A stretch of DNA of 64,000 nucleotides from Lentimicrobiaceae bacterium (GCA_020636745.1 JACJXH010000007.1:191844-255843), one strand, 5' to 3'. Positions 17,252 through 27,027 are shown, numbered from the stretch's first letter. Made by a program: numbers and translations. Notes: a model not told the origin generated them from the sequence alone.

Positions 17252-17297
17252 TAAGGGTGGCAGTTGGAAAAGGGGGCCACTTAATAAAAGCTTTTTA

Positions 17298-17939
17298 TCA
17301 TCCGCTTTGCTGTTTAGTCAGTTCAGGTGTGATGGCACTAAAAGTGAAGCCCTGTTGTGAAAAGTGTTCAAGAAAGCGGGGCAGGGCATAAAACAACCGG
17401 TCGGCGGCCTTCAGGCTGTCATGAAAAACAACGATGCTGCCATCTGAAGTGTTTTGCGTGGCATTATTCAGTACCTTTTCGGGACTGGAGTCTAAATCAA
17501 AGTCGCCACTTAATACTGACCACATTATAATTTGATAGTCAGGCTTTATTGATTGGATGTATGACGGCCTGATGCGGCCATAGGGCGGTCTGAATAGCGG
17601 ACTTTTTACCATGCGATGGCATTGCCCGATGTCGGCCAGGTATTCATTCAAAGGGGTTTTCCAGCCGTTCAGGTGGTGATAGGTGTGATTACCGGTTGTA
17701 TGTCCGGCTGCCAGTACTTTGCCATAAACATCAGGATGCTTGTTTACATTATCTCCAACGCAAAAAAAAGTGGCTTTGGCATTGTATTCTTTAAGAATAT
17801 CCAGCACTTGCGGCGTAATTTCAGGGATTGGTCCATCGTCAAATGTCAGGAATATCTTACCAGGCTGATTGTCTATTTGCCAGGTGAGGTTCTTTCGTGT
17901 AAGACTGCGCAGCAGCCCGGGAGATTTGGAAATGTACAT
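17298..17939 (-). CDS. Polysaccharide deacetylase (NodB domain)
   Basis: This carbohydrate esterase 4-type deacetylase has 213 residues. All five motifs are present: 'FLTFDDGPIPE' (catalytic base and metal Asp), 'GNHTYHHLNGW' (metal His pair), 'RPPYGRIRPS', 'MWSVLSGDFD', and 'IVVFHDSL' with the catalytic His. No signal peptide or transmembrane segment is seen before the NodB domain, so the compartment is uncertain. The likely substrate is an N-acetylated glycan such as peptidoglycan or an exopolysaccharide precursor. Confidence 0.9.
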   Translation of the reverse strand: MYISKSPGLLRSLTRKNLTWQIDNQPGKIFLTFDDGPIPEITPQVLDILKEYNAKATFFCVGDNVNKHPDVYGKVLAAGHTTGNHTYHHLNGWKTPLNEYLADIGQCHRMVKSPLFRPPYGRIRPSYIQSIKPDYQIIMWSVLSGDFDLDSSPEKVLNNATQNTSDGSIVVFHDSLKAADRLFYALPRFLEHFSQQGFTFSAITPELTKQQSG

Positions 17940-18134
17940 GAAGCAGGTTTAGGTCAGGGCCTCTGAAGAATAGAGTCTGAACAGGATGTGTTCAGAATGC
18001 GTTTCTTTGTACCAGTGGAATTTAAGTCCGGATTCCATTGGTTCACTCGGTTTATTTTTAGCCCACAAATTTAATCCTTCTTTTTTAATGACCAGTTATA
18101 ATATAAGTGGGATTGTTGATGAACCCGGTAAAAC

Positions 18135-18172
18135 AAAAAATGCGCTCCTGTTGTTACAAGAGCGCATTTTTT
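18135..18172. terminator. Terminator after the DEAD-box helicase gene
   Basis: The 13-bp perfect stem AAAAAATGCGCTC / GAGCGCATTTTTT with a 12-nt loop can work in both directions. It lies 57 nt beyond the helicase stop codon on the minus strand. Confidence 0.9.
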
Positions 18173-18228
18173 ATAAGTAAAGGTGCATATGCCTGAGGAT
18201 TAGCATCGGTGCAATGCCCCTTGGAAAA

Positions 18229-19479
18229 TTACCAACGTTTTCTCTGGAAGGGGCGCTGCGCAGACGATGAGGGTCGTGCAGGCCTTTTTTGATGTGCGGG
18301 CTTACGCGACCTGTCGGCTACTGTAACTTCGGCAGCAACAGGCGTGCTGGCTACAAATCCATCCATTTTTTTAACTTCAATGTTCTGAGGTAAAAGTTTG
18401 TTGATGTCCTTGAGGTTTCCGCGTTCATCTGATGCGCAGAAAGAGATAGCTGTTCCAGATTCCCCGGCGCGTCCTGTACGTCCGATTCTGTGTACATAGG
18501 TTTCCGGCACTTCCGGCAACTCAAAATTGATTACATGTGAAAGTTTGTCCACATCAATGCCACGCGATGCAATATCGGTAGCAACCAGCACTTTTATGGT
18601 GCGGTTCTTAAATCCCTGTAATGCTTTCTGGCGGGCAAGCTGCGATTTGTTTCCATGGATGGCTACTGCCGGAATGCCTATTTTGATCAGCTCGCGGGTT
18701 ACTTTGTCGGCGCCATGTTTGGTGCGTGTAAATATCAATGCGGTTTCAATTTCTTCCGAAGCAAATACCTGGTGAAGCAGTGCTTTTTTATCGGCCTTTT
18801 CAACAAAATAAACAGATTGATTCACACTTTCTGCAGGAGCTGAGAGCGGTGCTACATGTATCATTACCGGTTCGCGCAGCAAACTGTCGGCCAACGACCT
18901 GATTTCAGGCGGAATAGTGGCTGTAAAAAAGCCTGTTTGGCGATATGTTGGCAGCTTGCCGATGATACGTTTAATGTCAGGTGCAAAGCCCATGTCGAGC
19001 ATGCGGTCAGCTTCGTCAAGGATAAAAAATTCAATACTGTTGAGCTTGACAAAGCCCTGATTCATTAAATCGAGTAAACGACCTGGTGTAGCAATTAATA
19101 TATCCACCCCTTTTTTCAGGATAGCTGTTTGAGGGTTTTGCGATACACCTCCGTAAATAACGGTATGTCTGAGCCTTAAACCTTTGCTGTAATCAGAAAA
19201 GCTTTCACTTATCTGGATGGCCAGCTCGCGGGTAGGGGCCAATATCAGTGCCCTGATGCCTGCAGTTCTTCTGTCGGCCTGTCCGGCGTAAAGTTTCTGT
19301 AAAATTGGAATGGCAAATGCCGCCGTTTTGCCCGTTCCGGTTTGGGCGGTGCCGAATACATCGGAGCCTTTGAGCAGATGCGGTATTGCTTTTTCCTGTA
19401 TGGGGGTTGGTTCTGTGTAACCCTTTTGTTTAAGCGCCTGGGTTATGGGCGCAATGATGTTCAGATTTTCGAATGTCAT
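18229..19479 (-). CDS. DEAD-box RNA helicase, RhlE-like
   Basis: This ATP-dependent RNA helicase acts in ribosome assembly or RNA turnover. The motifs run in order: Q motif 'GYTEPTPIQEKAIPHLL', Walker A 'AQTGTGKTAAF', 'PTRELAIQ', 'TPGRLLDLM', 'DEADRMLDMGF', 'TATIPPE' (SAT variant), 'ALIFTRTKHGAD', 'VATDIASRGIDVD' and 'HRIGRTGRAG'. The 416 residues end in a short Arg/Lys/Ser/Pro-rich tail that probably contacts RNA. The gene has a promoter box about 150 nt upstream, which leaves a long 5' leader. Confidence 0.95.
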   Translation of the reverse strand: MTFENLNIIAPITQALKQKGYTEPTPIQEKAIPHLLKGSDVFGTAQTGTGKTAAFAIPILQKLYAGQADRRTAGIRALILAPTRELAIQISESFSDYSKGLRLRHTVIYGGVSQNPQTAILKKGVDILIATPGRLLDLMNQGFVKLNSIEFFILDEADRMLDMGFAPDIKRIIGKLPTYRQTGFFTATIPPEIRSLADSLLREPVMIHVAPLSAPAESVNQSVYFVEKADKKALLHQVFASEEIETALIFTRTKHGADKVTRELIKIGIPAVAIHGNKSQLARQKALQGFKNRTIKVLVATDIASRGIDVDKLSHVINFELPEVPETYVHRIGRTGRAGESGTAISFCASDERGNLKDINKLLPQNIEVKKMDGFVASTPVAAEVTVADRSRKPAHQKRPARPSSSAQRPFQRKRW

Positions 19480-19866
19480 GTATAATTAATAAAATGATCG
19501 CAGCCGGCAAACAACCGTGGCTTTTCGGAGTGTCCTGTGTTAATTCTGAAAGATTTCCTGTATTAACGAAGGTTCGATTGGCGGGAAAGGATATAAACCT
19601 ATAAATGAGTATCAGCTACTTTAATGAGCTGCAAAGATAAACATAATGTTTTGATAAAAAGGATTTTAATCTAATCCCGAGGGTTGTTTTGTTGAAATAT
19701 TTCTGCAGCTGATTGATTTTCATGCTGGTAATGTGCAATTAATCAGCATTATATGTATTTTGTTCAATGCTGATGCTTAGCCGTTCACTGCCCTTGTTTT
19801 TGACTGATTTGCTCCAGGTTTTGAAATTTAAGTGAAGTCAGGCGGCTTTTTCAGGCTCTTTAGGAT
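19480..19866 (-). promoter_or_regulatory. 387-nt gap with the helicase promoter and long 5' leader
   Basis: On the minus strand a perfect -7 box TATCTTTG lies at 19632-19639, without a clear -33 box. The helicase mRNA would then carry an untranslated leader of roughly 145 nt. Long leaders are usual for cold-inducible DEAD-box genes, but no conserved element was recognised. No open frame of note lies in the gap. Confidence 0.45.
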
Positions 19867-21435
19867 TTAAATAATGATAATTCTTTTGAATATCAGGCTT
19901 TTATTGTCTGAAATGCGAAGAGTGTAAACCCCCTTTCCCGATTCTTCAAGATTTATTATTTCCGATATGCCTTTACGGAAGGACTTGACATAAATCAGCT
20001 TTCCGGCCTGATTGCTTATAATTACATCAATAGTTCTGTTTAGCAGATTATCATAATATAGATGAATTTCGCCTGTTGACGGGTTGGGATATGCCTCAAA
20101 TAACAGTAATTCCTGTTTTTCAACTGCTACAGGTAACCCTGATTGTATGACCTGTACTGTGTGCGGGCTTATTCCCCATGCACTGATTATAAGGTTAGCG
20201 GTTCTGATTTGAGTAGAAGGGTTTGCTGCATATGAAACATCAATTACGCCATTGCCAAAGCCTGAAAATGCTGTTGTGCACCAGCTTGCATCGCATTCTA
20301 CGTTCCAATTTGTATTGGATGTCACCGCAAAATAAGTTGTACCGGCCGGTGGGTTCACTATTTGTATTTCGGGCTCTACCTGCAGATTTGCGGTTATACC
20401 AGCCTGTTGTAACGTAACTAGCTGGTCGCCTCCTTCTGTTGCCGAAACTGTAATGGTGGCAGTCCGGTCTGTCAGATTCTGGTTTTCGGTATAGCTGGCT
20501 GTGATGATTCCGTTCCCGCTGCCCGATGGGGTTACTGTACACCAGTCAGCATCACATTGTGCTGTCCAGCTGGTGTTTGACTGTACCGAATACGTAACGC
20601 TGCCGGCATTGGCCGATACAGATTGTGATATCGGGGTAACACTCAGTATGGTGCCTGCTTGTTCGTATGCAATGGCTGCGTCAAATATTTCCGTTACAAA
20701 CTGAGGTGCTACCAATGCGGTAGCTGCTGCATTTGGGTGACTGTCAGTATTGCTGACAGCATATTGCAATTGTTCGTATCCGTTTTCATCTGTCAGTTTT
20801 TCGAAGTAGTGAAATACATAAACATTGGATGGGAAAACGCCCGTTTCCGGGTCCAGTCCCTGGGCCAGGGTGTCTTTGGCCCAGCTGGTAAAGCTTTTCG
20901 ATAATGCTGCGGCTTGCGGATTTGTGGCGCCTTCTACCAGTGGGGCATTGGTCCAGATGACGAAAAAGTTTTCAGGGTGGAGCGACATTTTTCTTACCAT
21001 GTGCCTCCAGTGCCATTTGTAGTTGTACACCGATTTGATGCTATAGTTCAGCGTATCTGATGCCTGGCCGTATCCGGTCATTTCTGACGATGGATAACAT
21101 GATTTGATGACAATGATTTTTTGAGAGGAAAGGATGGGTGACAGATCTGCGTTTGGGTCCTCGTTGTCAAAAATCCTGTGCCAGCGTTCCCATTCATTCA
21201 CCCAGGGGTTTAACGGCCAGTCCTGTTCCTGCATCGATACCTGGTCGGCACCTGAATATCCATGCTGGTTGTTGTAGCTGATTATCTCTGAAGGTATACT
21301 GGTTGCTGAGCCATTAGGCCCCCATATGTTTTCGCCGGTTGAATGATGGAGAAATACACCACTGCGATAGGTTGTTTGTGATTCTCCCCTTGAAAACAGG
21401 GCAAGTGTCAATAAAAAGCTTATCATTATTTTCAT
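19867..21435 (-). CDS. Secreted SGNH-like protein with two BACON domains and T9SS tail
   Basis: The 522-residue protein begins with a signal peptide ending near 'FSRGESQ'. Residues 24-260 begin 'SGVFLHHSTGENIWG' and end 'NTDSHPNAAATALV'. The first Ser and the late Asp-x-His-Pro resemble the outer blocks of SGNH hydrolases, but I could not place the middle blocks. Two BACON-type beta domains follow ('SVTPISQSVSANAGSVTYSVQSNTSWTAQCDADWC' and 'NPPAGTTYFAVTSNTNWNVECDASWC'). The end is a T9SS sorting domain ('LFEAYPNPSTGEIHLYY' to 'GVYTLRISDNKSLIFKRIIII'). A surface glycan- or ester-acting enzyme is possible but unproven. Confidence 0.75.
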   Translation of the reverse strand: MKIMISFLLTLALFSRGESQTTYRSGVFLHHSTGENIWGPNGSATSIPSEIISYNNQHGYSGADQVSMQEQDWPLNPWVNEWERWHRIFDNEDPNADLSPILSSQKIIVIKSCYPSSEMTGYGQASDTLNYSIKSVYNYKWHWRHMVRKMSLHPENFFVIWTNAPLVEGATNPQAAALSKSFTSWAKDTLAQGLDPETGVFPSNVYVFHYFEKLTDENGYEQLQYAVSNTDSHPNAAATALVAPQFVTEIFDAAIAYEQAGTILSVTPISQSVSANAGSVTYSVQSNTSWTAQCDADWCTVTPSGSGNGIITASYTENQNLTDRTATITVSATEGGDQLVTLQQAGITANLQVEPEIQIVNPPAGTTYFAVTSNTNWNVECDASWCTTAFSGFGNGVIDVSYAANPSTQIRTANLIISAWGISPHTVQVIQSGLPVAVEKQELLLFEAYPNPSTGEIHLYYDNLLNRTIDVIISNQAGKLIYVKSFRKGISEIINLEESGKGVYTLRISDNKSLIFKRIIII

Positions 21436-21606
21436 GGCCGTGGGTTAAAATAACGATTCATGGGAACCTGTGAAAGAGCGGATTGCAAGTTTTTTTGGTG
21501 AATTTACATTGCCTGAATGTAAATGGAAGGGAGTGAAAGTGGTGTTTTACAGCGGCAACTGACCTGGAATTTGCTGAAAGTTGATTCGGAAACAACCGGA
21601 CTTTCT

Positions 21607-21637
21607 CAAAGGTACAAATATTGTGTCTGAATTACAA
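21607..21637 (-). promoter_or_regulatory. Promoter of the BACON/T9SS protein gene
   Basis: On the minus strand, TTG (21635-21637), a 20-nt spacer and TACCTTTG (21607-21614) match the Bacteroidota consensus. The start codon is 172 nt further on, so the leader is long. The rest of the 442-nt gap 21436-21877 holds the tricorn-gene terminator and nothing else recognisable. Confidence 0.65.
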
Positions 21638-21817
21638 GAAATGAAGTGTGATGCATTGATTGTGAGTTGATTGAAAAAGAGGTTGTATTTTTTGCAAAAC
21701 GCCTGTGTTTTGATGATACTTCCAAAGTGGTGTTTTTTTTTGATAGATACAGATGTAATTATAAAAAGATGATTGTTCTATAAATAATTTGATTGATAAG
21801 TAGTTGCATGATAAAAA

Positions 21818-21856
21818 TGAAAAATCCGGTCAGTTAGCTTACCGGCCGGATTTTTC
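21818..21856 (-). terminator. Terminator after the tricorn-type protease gene
   Basis: GAAAAATCCGG and CCGGATTTTTC form a stem around a 17-nt loop. The T-run follows on the minus strand, 22 nt beyond the stop codon at 21878. Confidence 0.85.
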
Positions 21857-21877
21857 GCTGGAATGAGTGGGTGATAT

Positions 21878-24800
21878 TTATTTTATCTCTTTTTCAATCC
21901 ATTTTGAACGGTCAGGTGGTGTAGGAGGCGTTACTTTCTTCACCGGATTTGCCTCCAGTTCTTTGAGCAATACTTCCACCGCTTTTTCAATTCCGGGGTC
22001 GATGCCTTTGGCTAACTGTTCAGGGCGATCTACCACTTCAATATCCGGGTAATCGCCAATTCCTTCAATGATCCATTCTCCGTTTTCGTCAAATATGCCG
22101 AAGCGGGGTACTGAGATGTAGCCACCGTCAACGAGTCCGGCATTGCCGGATATTCCAACAAGTCCGCCCCAGGTGCGGGTTCCTATAAGTTTACCAAGTC
22201 CAAGTTTTTTGAAGTAATAGGGGAAGGCATCGCCTCCTGATGAGGAATAACCGTTAATGAGCATAACTTTTGGGCCGTCGTGGGCAATGGCTGGAGCACG
22301 TCCGGGAAGCAGGCCGTTTTGTTGCCAATAGCTTAGTGTTTTCCGGTCGAGCAGGTCGGCCATGCGGTCGGGAATAAAACCACCTCCGTTGTAACGGTCG
22401 TCAATAATCAGCGCTTCTTTGGTGTGGTAGGCATACATGCCACGAAACAGTTCGCGGTTGCCTTCAACAGCGGTGTTGGGCACATGAATATATCCAATCC
22501 GGCCGCCCGATAGCTTGTCTACCATTGCCCTGCGCTCATTTACCCAGTCGAGGTACATAAGCTCCAGCTCACTTTTGATTGGAACAATCAGCGAGGTGCG
22601 GGCGCCACCGGTTTCAGGGGTGGCGTTTACAGTTATTTCAACTTTTTTATCGGCCTGATTTTCAAGGAATGCATAAGGATTTTCCTTTGTTGTTATTTCA
22701 TGACCATTGATGCTAATCAGGTAGTCGCCTTCCTTTACATTTACTCCTTGCTCTGTTAACGGGCAACGGCGTTCAGGATTCCAGTTTTCGCTATCATAAA
22801 TTTTTGCAATACGATATCGTCCGGCAGCCTCATCTGCCACCAGTTCTGCGCCCAGCAATCCGCCATCCACGCGTTTAACGTTTTTGAAATCGCCCCAGTT
22901 GTTGTAGGCATGACCGACGTTGGTCTCAGCAATAATTTCGCTTAGAATGTAGTCAAGGTCGGCGCGGTGTCCAACATATGGAAGCAGGGCTCCATAGCGC
23001 TGTTTGAGACCAGCCCAGTCGACGCCATGCATGTTGTTTACATAAAAGTAATCGCGGAAGATTCTCCAGCCATCGGTATATATCTGATTCCATTCTTTGC
23101 GTGGGTCAATTTTCATATCCATCTGGCTAAGGTCGAGCTTGCCGGTACCGGGTTTTACGCCCGGTGCAATTTTGGTGATTCCGTAATCGCCTCCCGAAGC
23201 GTACAATACCATTTTGCCGTCGGCACTAACAACATAACCACCCGTTCTGTCAAGAATCTCTTCTGATTTTTCTTCCGATAGGTTATAGCGCATCAGTTTG
23301 CCGTTGCTGATATAAAGCAATCCGCCATCGGCAGCAGCCAGACCGAAATAAGTGCCGGCTTCCATGGGTAAGGCGATAATCCTGTTGACAATGCCTTCCA
23401 TGTCAATGCTTACTTTTATGCCTTCATCCTGTTTATTGGCCGTAGTTTCGGTTTTTTTACCGGCTGGCTTTTTAGGCTCATCTGCTTTGGCCGTTTCCCT
23501 GATTTCCTCAATGTCGTTCTTGTCTTTAATCAACCTGGGGCCGTCCGACTTTAAGACAATGGCATAGATGCGGGTTGCTTTGTTATATAAATAGTCGAAC
23601 TCAAATCCTGAAAATGCAAGGTTAAAGTCGCGGTTTGAAGCGAAGAAAATATAGTTGCCGTCTTTGGAGAACACCGGTGAAACATCATCAAAGGTGTTGT
23701 CGGTCAATTGGTAATTCTTTGCATCAGCAATGTTGTATACCCATATGGCTGATTGTTCGTTGCTTCCTTCTTTTTGATAGGTAATCCACTTTGAATCAGG
23801 AGAAAAGCTGTAAGAGCGGATTTCTGAATTGGCTGCATGGGTAATTTCGGTTTGTTTGCCTGTTTGCGTATCGAGCAACCACAGTTTTAAAGTGCGATCG
23901 GAATAAACCATGTAGCGGCTGTCGGGCGACCATTCAGCTTCATATTTCCATGCGGCTGAGTTGCTGGTAAGTTGTTTGGCTTTAGCTCCTTTCTTATTTT
24001 CGAGCAGGTAAATTTCATATTCACCCGTTGCATCTGAATAGTAGGATATGTATTTGCCATCGGGCGACCATGAGGGGTAAAGTTCGCGAATGCCTTGTGT
24101 CTGGGTCAGATTTTCAATCATTCCGTTTTCAGCCGGAACCGAAAAGATGTCGCCGCGGGCGTCAAAAAGAGCTCTTTTACCCGTAGGTGAAATGGAAAAG
24201 TTGTTGATGTCGTCCTTTACGTTTTTAAAGTAGGCCACCAGGTTAGGATTATCAAAATTCAGATTTACCGTAACTTTTTCTGAAACGCCGGTGGTGAGGT
24301 TCAGTTTGTATAAATAACCGCCGTTTTCATAAACAAGCTGTCCGTTTTCACCCGAAGGCCACATTACATCAAAGTCCTTGTGGAAGGTAAGCTGGTCAGT
24401 TTGTTTGGTTTGGGTGTTATATCGATAAATGTTGAGCCTTAAATCGCGATCGGATGCATAATAAATATTATCACCAAACCAAGTAGGGCATTGGTCTGTT
24501 CCTGCAAAGTCGGTAATTTGTTCCGAAGTGTTATTGGCCAGGTCGTAAATCCACAGATTGCTTGCTCTTCCTCCTTTATACCGTTTCCACGTGCGGAATT
24601 CCCTGTCAACCGGTGTAAAACAAACTTTGGAAGCATCGGGCGAAAGCACTGCAAATCCACCGTTTACTATTTGCAGAGGCTTTTCGAACCCTCCATCGAG
24701 TCCCACAAGGAAATATTTTCCGTTGCGATCGCCAAACTCAGTGCGATTGCCCCTGAACATGATCTGCTTGCTGTCAGGTGTCCAGTCAAGTACCACATTG

Positions 24801-25162
24801 TCATATCCGCCGCGTGGTGGCATCACGCCTACAGAGTTGTAAAAAGTAAGCTGCCGGGGCGAACCGCCTTCTGAAGGAATCACAAATACTTGCCTGCTGC
24901 CCGAATATTCGGCAGAGAAAGCAATCCATTTGCCATCAGGAGATATTTTGGGGAAAAGTTCGAGCCCCTCGTGTGAGGTAAGCCTGCGCGCATTTCCGCC
25001 TGTGGCCTCAACAGTCCATATGTCGCCTGCATATACAAAGGCAATGAGGTTTTTATTGATGTCGGGAAACCGCAGTAAACGCGCGTCGTTTTGGCCTTTC
25101 ACTCCTGTTGAAATGCAGAGGAGCAGAGTGAAAGCCAGAATTTTATAAAAGTGGTTTTTCAT
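21878..25162 (-). CDS. Tricorn protease homologue (S41 family)
   Basis: This large exported peptidase has 1094 residues. A signal peptide ends near 'CISTGVKGQND'. WD40-like/PD40 propeller repeats fill about residues 30-590 (many 'SPDGKWI'-type motifs). A charged low-complexity linker ('AKADEPKKPAGKKTE') precedes the core domain. A PDZ-like domain ('GVNVKEGDYLISINGHEI') leads to the S41 catalytic region with 'IIDDRYNGGGFIPDRMAD' and the nucleophile segment 'NGYSSSGGDAFPYYFKK'. It probably trims peptides made by other proteases. The ATG at 25162 opens the signal peptide; the one at 25189 adds nine unlikely residues. Confidence 0.92.
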   Translation of the reverse strand: MKNHFYKILAFTLLLCISTGVKGQNDARLLRFPDINKNLIAFVYAGDIWTVEATGGNARRLTSHEGLELFPKISPDGKWIAFSAEYSGSRQVFVIPSEGGSPRQLTFYNSVGVMPPRGGYDNVVLDWTPDSKQIMFRGNRTEFGDRNGKYFLVGLDGGFEKPLQIVNGGFAVLSPDASKVCFTPVDREFRTWKRYKGGRASNLWIYDLANNTSEQITDFAGTDQCPTWFGDNIYYASDRDLRLNIYRYNTQTKQTDQLTFHKDFDVMWPSGENGQLVYENGGYLYKLNLTTGVSEKVTVNLNFDNPNLVAYFKNVKDDINNFSISPTGKRALFDARGDIFSVPAENGMIENLTQTQGIRELYPSWSPDGKYISYYSDATGEYEIYLLENKKGAKAKQLTSNSAAWKYEAEWSPDSRYMVYSDRTLKLWLLDTQTGKQTEITHAANSEIRSYSFSPDSKWITYQKEGSNEQSAIWVYNIADAKNYQLTDNTFDDVSPVFSKDGNYIFFASNRDFNLAFSGFEFDYLYNKATRIYAIVLKSDGPRLIKDKNDIEEIRETAKADEPKKPAGKKTETTANKQDEGIKVSIDMEGIVNRIIALPMEAGTYFGLAAADGGLLYISNGKLMRYNLSEEKSEEILDRTGGYVVSADGKMVLYASGGDYGITKIAPGVKPGTGKLDLSQMDMKIDPRKEWNQIYTDGWRIFRDYFYVNNMHGVDWAGLKQRYGALLPYVGHRADLDYILSEIIAETNVGHAYNNWGDFKNVKRVDGGLLGAELVADEAAGRYRIAKIYDSENWNPERRCPLTEQGVNVKEGDYLISINGHEITTKENPYAFLENQADKKVEITVNATPETGGARTSLIVPIKSELELMYLDWVNERRAMVDKLSGGRIGYIHVPNTAVEGNRELFRGMYAYHTKEALIIDDRYNGGGFIPDRMADLLDRKTLSYWQQNGLLPGRAPAIAHDGPKVMLINGYSSSGGDAFPYYFKKLGLGKLIGTRTWGGLVGISGNAGLVDGGYISVPRFGIFDENGEWIIEGIGDYPDIEVVDRPEQLAKGIDPGIEKAVEVLLKELEANPVKKVTPPTPPDRSKWIEKEIK

Positions 25163-25320
25163 AGGTGGTTGGTTAAAAAAAAGTCGCAAGTTAAACGGTA
25201 TGCGTTAATCTGAAGGTTAAAAGATGTTAAAAATGTGAATTTTCATTGACAGCTTGGGCCAGCCCCGAAAAAAACAGGTCATTTTTCTGCAAAAAGAGCA
25301 GAAATTTCTGATTATGCTGA

Positions 25321-25764
25321 TTAAACAGGTGGCTGATTTAAGATAAGCCAGTATAAACCTATTTCTTTTACAGCAGTTATAAAACTGGCAAAGTCAACAG
25401 GCTTTACTATATAACTGTTTACACCAAATTTGTAACTTTCCACAATGTCGCGGTCTTCTTTCGAAGAGGTGAGGATGACAACCGGAACAGTTTTGGTCAT
25501 TTCATTTGTTTTGATTTCCTGTAATACTTCCAGCCCGTCAATTTTTGGCAGCTTGAGATCAAGGAGTATCAGCCTGGGAAGGATTTCTTTATTTCGCCCT
25601 GCAAATTTGTTTCGTGCAAACAGATAATCAAATGCCTGTTCTCCATCCCAAACATGTACCAGGTTATTGGCAAGATTGTTTTTCTTTAATGCTCTGATTG
25701 TTAATTCGGCATCATCCGGGTTGTCTTCTACCAAAAGGATATCGGTATCGTTGAATTCATTCAT
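25321..25764 (-). CDS. Single-domain response regulator (Rcp1/CheY-like)
   Basis: The 147-residue receiver domain has no output domain. The acidic pocket is 'LLVEDNPDDAE', the phosphoacceptor is Asp69 in 'LILLDLKLPKIDG', the switch Thr lies in 'VVILTSS', and the Lys in 'YIVKPVDF'. The long alpha/beta insert before Asp69 ('RNKFAGRNKEILPR') is typical of Rcp1-like regulators that pair with phytochrome-type or hybrid histidine kinases. No kinase gene is next to it, so its partner is unknown. Confidence 0.9.
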   Translation of the reverse strand: MNEFNDTDILLVEDNPDDAELTIRALKKNNLANNLVHVWDGEQAFDYLFARNKFAGRNKEILPRLILLDLKLPKIDGLEVLQEIKTNEMTKTVPVVILTSSKEDRDIVESYKFGVNSYIVKPVDFASFITAVKEIGLYWLILNQPPV

Positions 25765-25985
25765 GCTGCTTGGTTTTTGTGATGAGGCCTGTTTTATTTG
25801 AAAAGAGGCTTTTTGTTGGAAAAAGTTGATTTTCAGTATAAAAGTACTAAATTTTCGTTGTAAATCCCTGTTTTTTTATGTTTTAGAAGGATGTTTTGCT
25901 TTTTTGCCTGGAGCATATGTAATTTCCCGTCTATTCGCTATTAATTTTGAAACACCCGGTGTTTTATAAAAATGTGCTTCGTTTT

Positions 25986-26852
25986 TTATATGTGCTGTTT
26001 GCTCTTTGTCAGATGGCGAAGTGCTTCATGAATTTCAGGAAATTGAAACATAAATCCGGCTTTTTGAAGCCGTTCAGGAATTGCTTTTTGGCCTGAAGTA
26101 AGTGTGACTGCTCCTTCTCCGTAGATCAACCTTAACGCAAAGGCCGGGACTGGCAAAAGAGCCGGTCTGTGAAGGGTTTTCGCAAGTGCTTTTGTAAAAC
26201 CTGCATTGTTGGTTACTTCAGGAGATGTTAAATTAAAAATGCCATCGATATTTTGTTCGATTACAAATAAATAGGCATTTATCAAATCTTGTATATGAAT
26301 CCACGAGAATCCCTGCCGGCCGCTGGCAATCCGTCCTCCAAGACCTGTTTTGAAAGGTAGAAGCATTTTAGGTAAAGCGCCGCCATCTCTGGAAAGCACT
26401 ACGCCTAATCTGAAAATGGCTACTTTTGTAAATGCCTTTGATTTAAGGGCTTCAGCTTCCCAGTCGATGCAAACTTGTGACAAAAAGTCGGTGCCGTGTG
26501 CGGTGTTGCTTTCAGTGTAAATTTTATCGCCGGGGTATATGCCAACAGCTGAGGTTGAGATAAATAGTCCGGGTTTACTTTCGGCCATTTCAATGGCCTG
26601 GCTTATCATCCGGGTGGTGAGTATCCGGCTGGCAACAATAGTTTTTTTGTATGATTCGGTCCAGCGCGCAACTATCGGGGCGCCTGCCAGATGAATTACT
26701 ATATCCGCATGGCTTACCTTTTCTGCCAGGAATTTTATATCCTTTTCAAAATCAGTTCTTCCGATGGTTGTTACTTCGTGGTTACGTTGCCTGAGGGCAG
26801 ACATGAGCTGGGTGCCTACTAAACCGGTTGATCCACTGATTAATACTTTCAT
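25986..26852 (-). CDS. TIGR01777-family NAD(P)-dependent epimerase
   Basis: This is an atypical short-chain dehydrogenase (SulA/YfcH-like) of 288 residues. The Rossmann motif is 'VLISGSTGLVGTQL' (GxTGxxG), followed by 'VIHLAGAPI', 'FISTSAVGIYPG', 'AIFRLGVVLSRDGGALPKMLLPFKTGLGG' and the C-terminal DUF1731-like segment. The family is widespread but without an agreed substrate. The ATG at 26852 starts at the Rossmann strand; the ATG at 26894 adds 14 residues unlike the family. It is divergent from the methylmalonyl-CoA mutase genes. Confidence 0.88.
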   Translation of the reverse strand: MKVLISGSTGLVGTQLMSALRQRNHEVTTIGRTDFEKDIKFLAEKVSHADIVIHLAGAPIVARWTESYKKTIVASRILTTRMISQAIEMAESKPGLFISTSAVGIYPGDKIYTESNTAHGTDFLSQVCIDWEAEALKSKAFTKVAIFRLGVVLSRDGGALPKMLLPFKTGLGGRIASGRQGFSWIHIQDLINAYLFVIEQNIDGIFNLTSPEVTNNAGFTKALAKTLHRPALLPVPAFALRLIYGEGAVTLTSGQKAIPERLQKAGFMFQFPEIHEALRHLTKSKQHI

Positions 26853-26905
26853 ATATAGAATATTACATATGGCATCCGGGCAAAGTTCTGACATTGATTT
26901 ACAGA

Positions 26906-26913
26906 CAAAATTA
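26906..26913 (-). promoter_or_regulatory. -7 element of the epimerase gene
   Basis: TAATTTTG on the minus strand matches the consensus exactly, 53 nt before the start at 26852. No TTG at the expected -33 position. It lies back to back with the mutA promoter. Confidence 0.45.
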
Positions 26914-26926
26914 TGGTCTAAAAATA

Positions 26927-26955
26927 TTTGCAGGATAAAAAAACCTATACCTTTG
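26927..26955 (+). promoter_or_regulatory. Promoter of the methylmalonyl-CoA mutase genes
   Basis: TTTG (26927-26930), a 17-nt spacer and TACCTTTG (26948-26955). The -7 box is perfect but the spacing is shorter than the usual 19-21 nt. The start codon follows 72 nt downstream. Confidence 0.5.
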
Positions 26956-27027
26956 CACCGTTTTTACCGAAATGGTAAACAATAAAAGTAAGTAAAAGGT
27001 TGTAAAAAACCAATAACCAATACCTCG

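Noticed and set aside
17986..18180. 64-codon plus-strand frame
   Set aside because: It crosses the bidirectional terminator at 18135-18172 and has no coding character.
19566..19575. GGTTCGA, as in the T-arm of tRNA
   Set aside because: No acceptor, anticodon or D-arm partner is found on either strand nearby.
25284..25304. Hairpin TTTCTGC/GCAGAAA after the response regulator gene
   Set aside because: No T-run follows the stem on the minus strand, so it is not a standard terminator.
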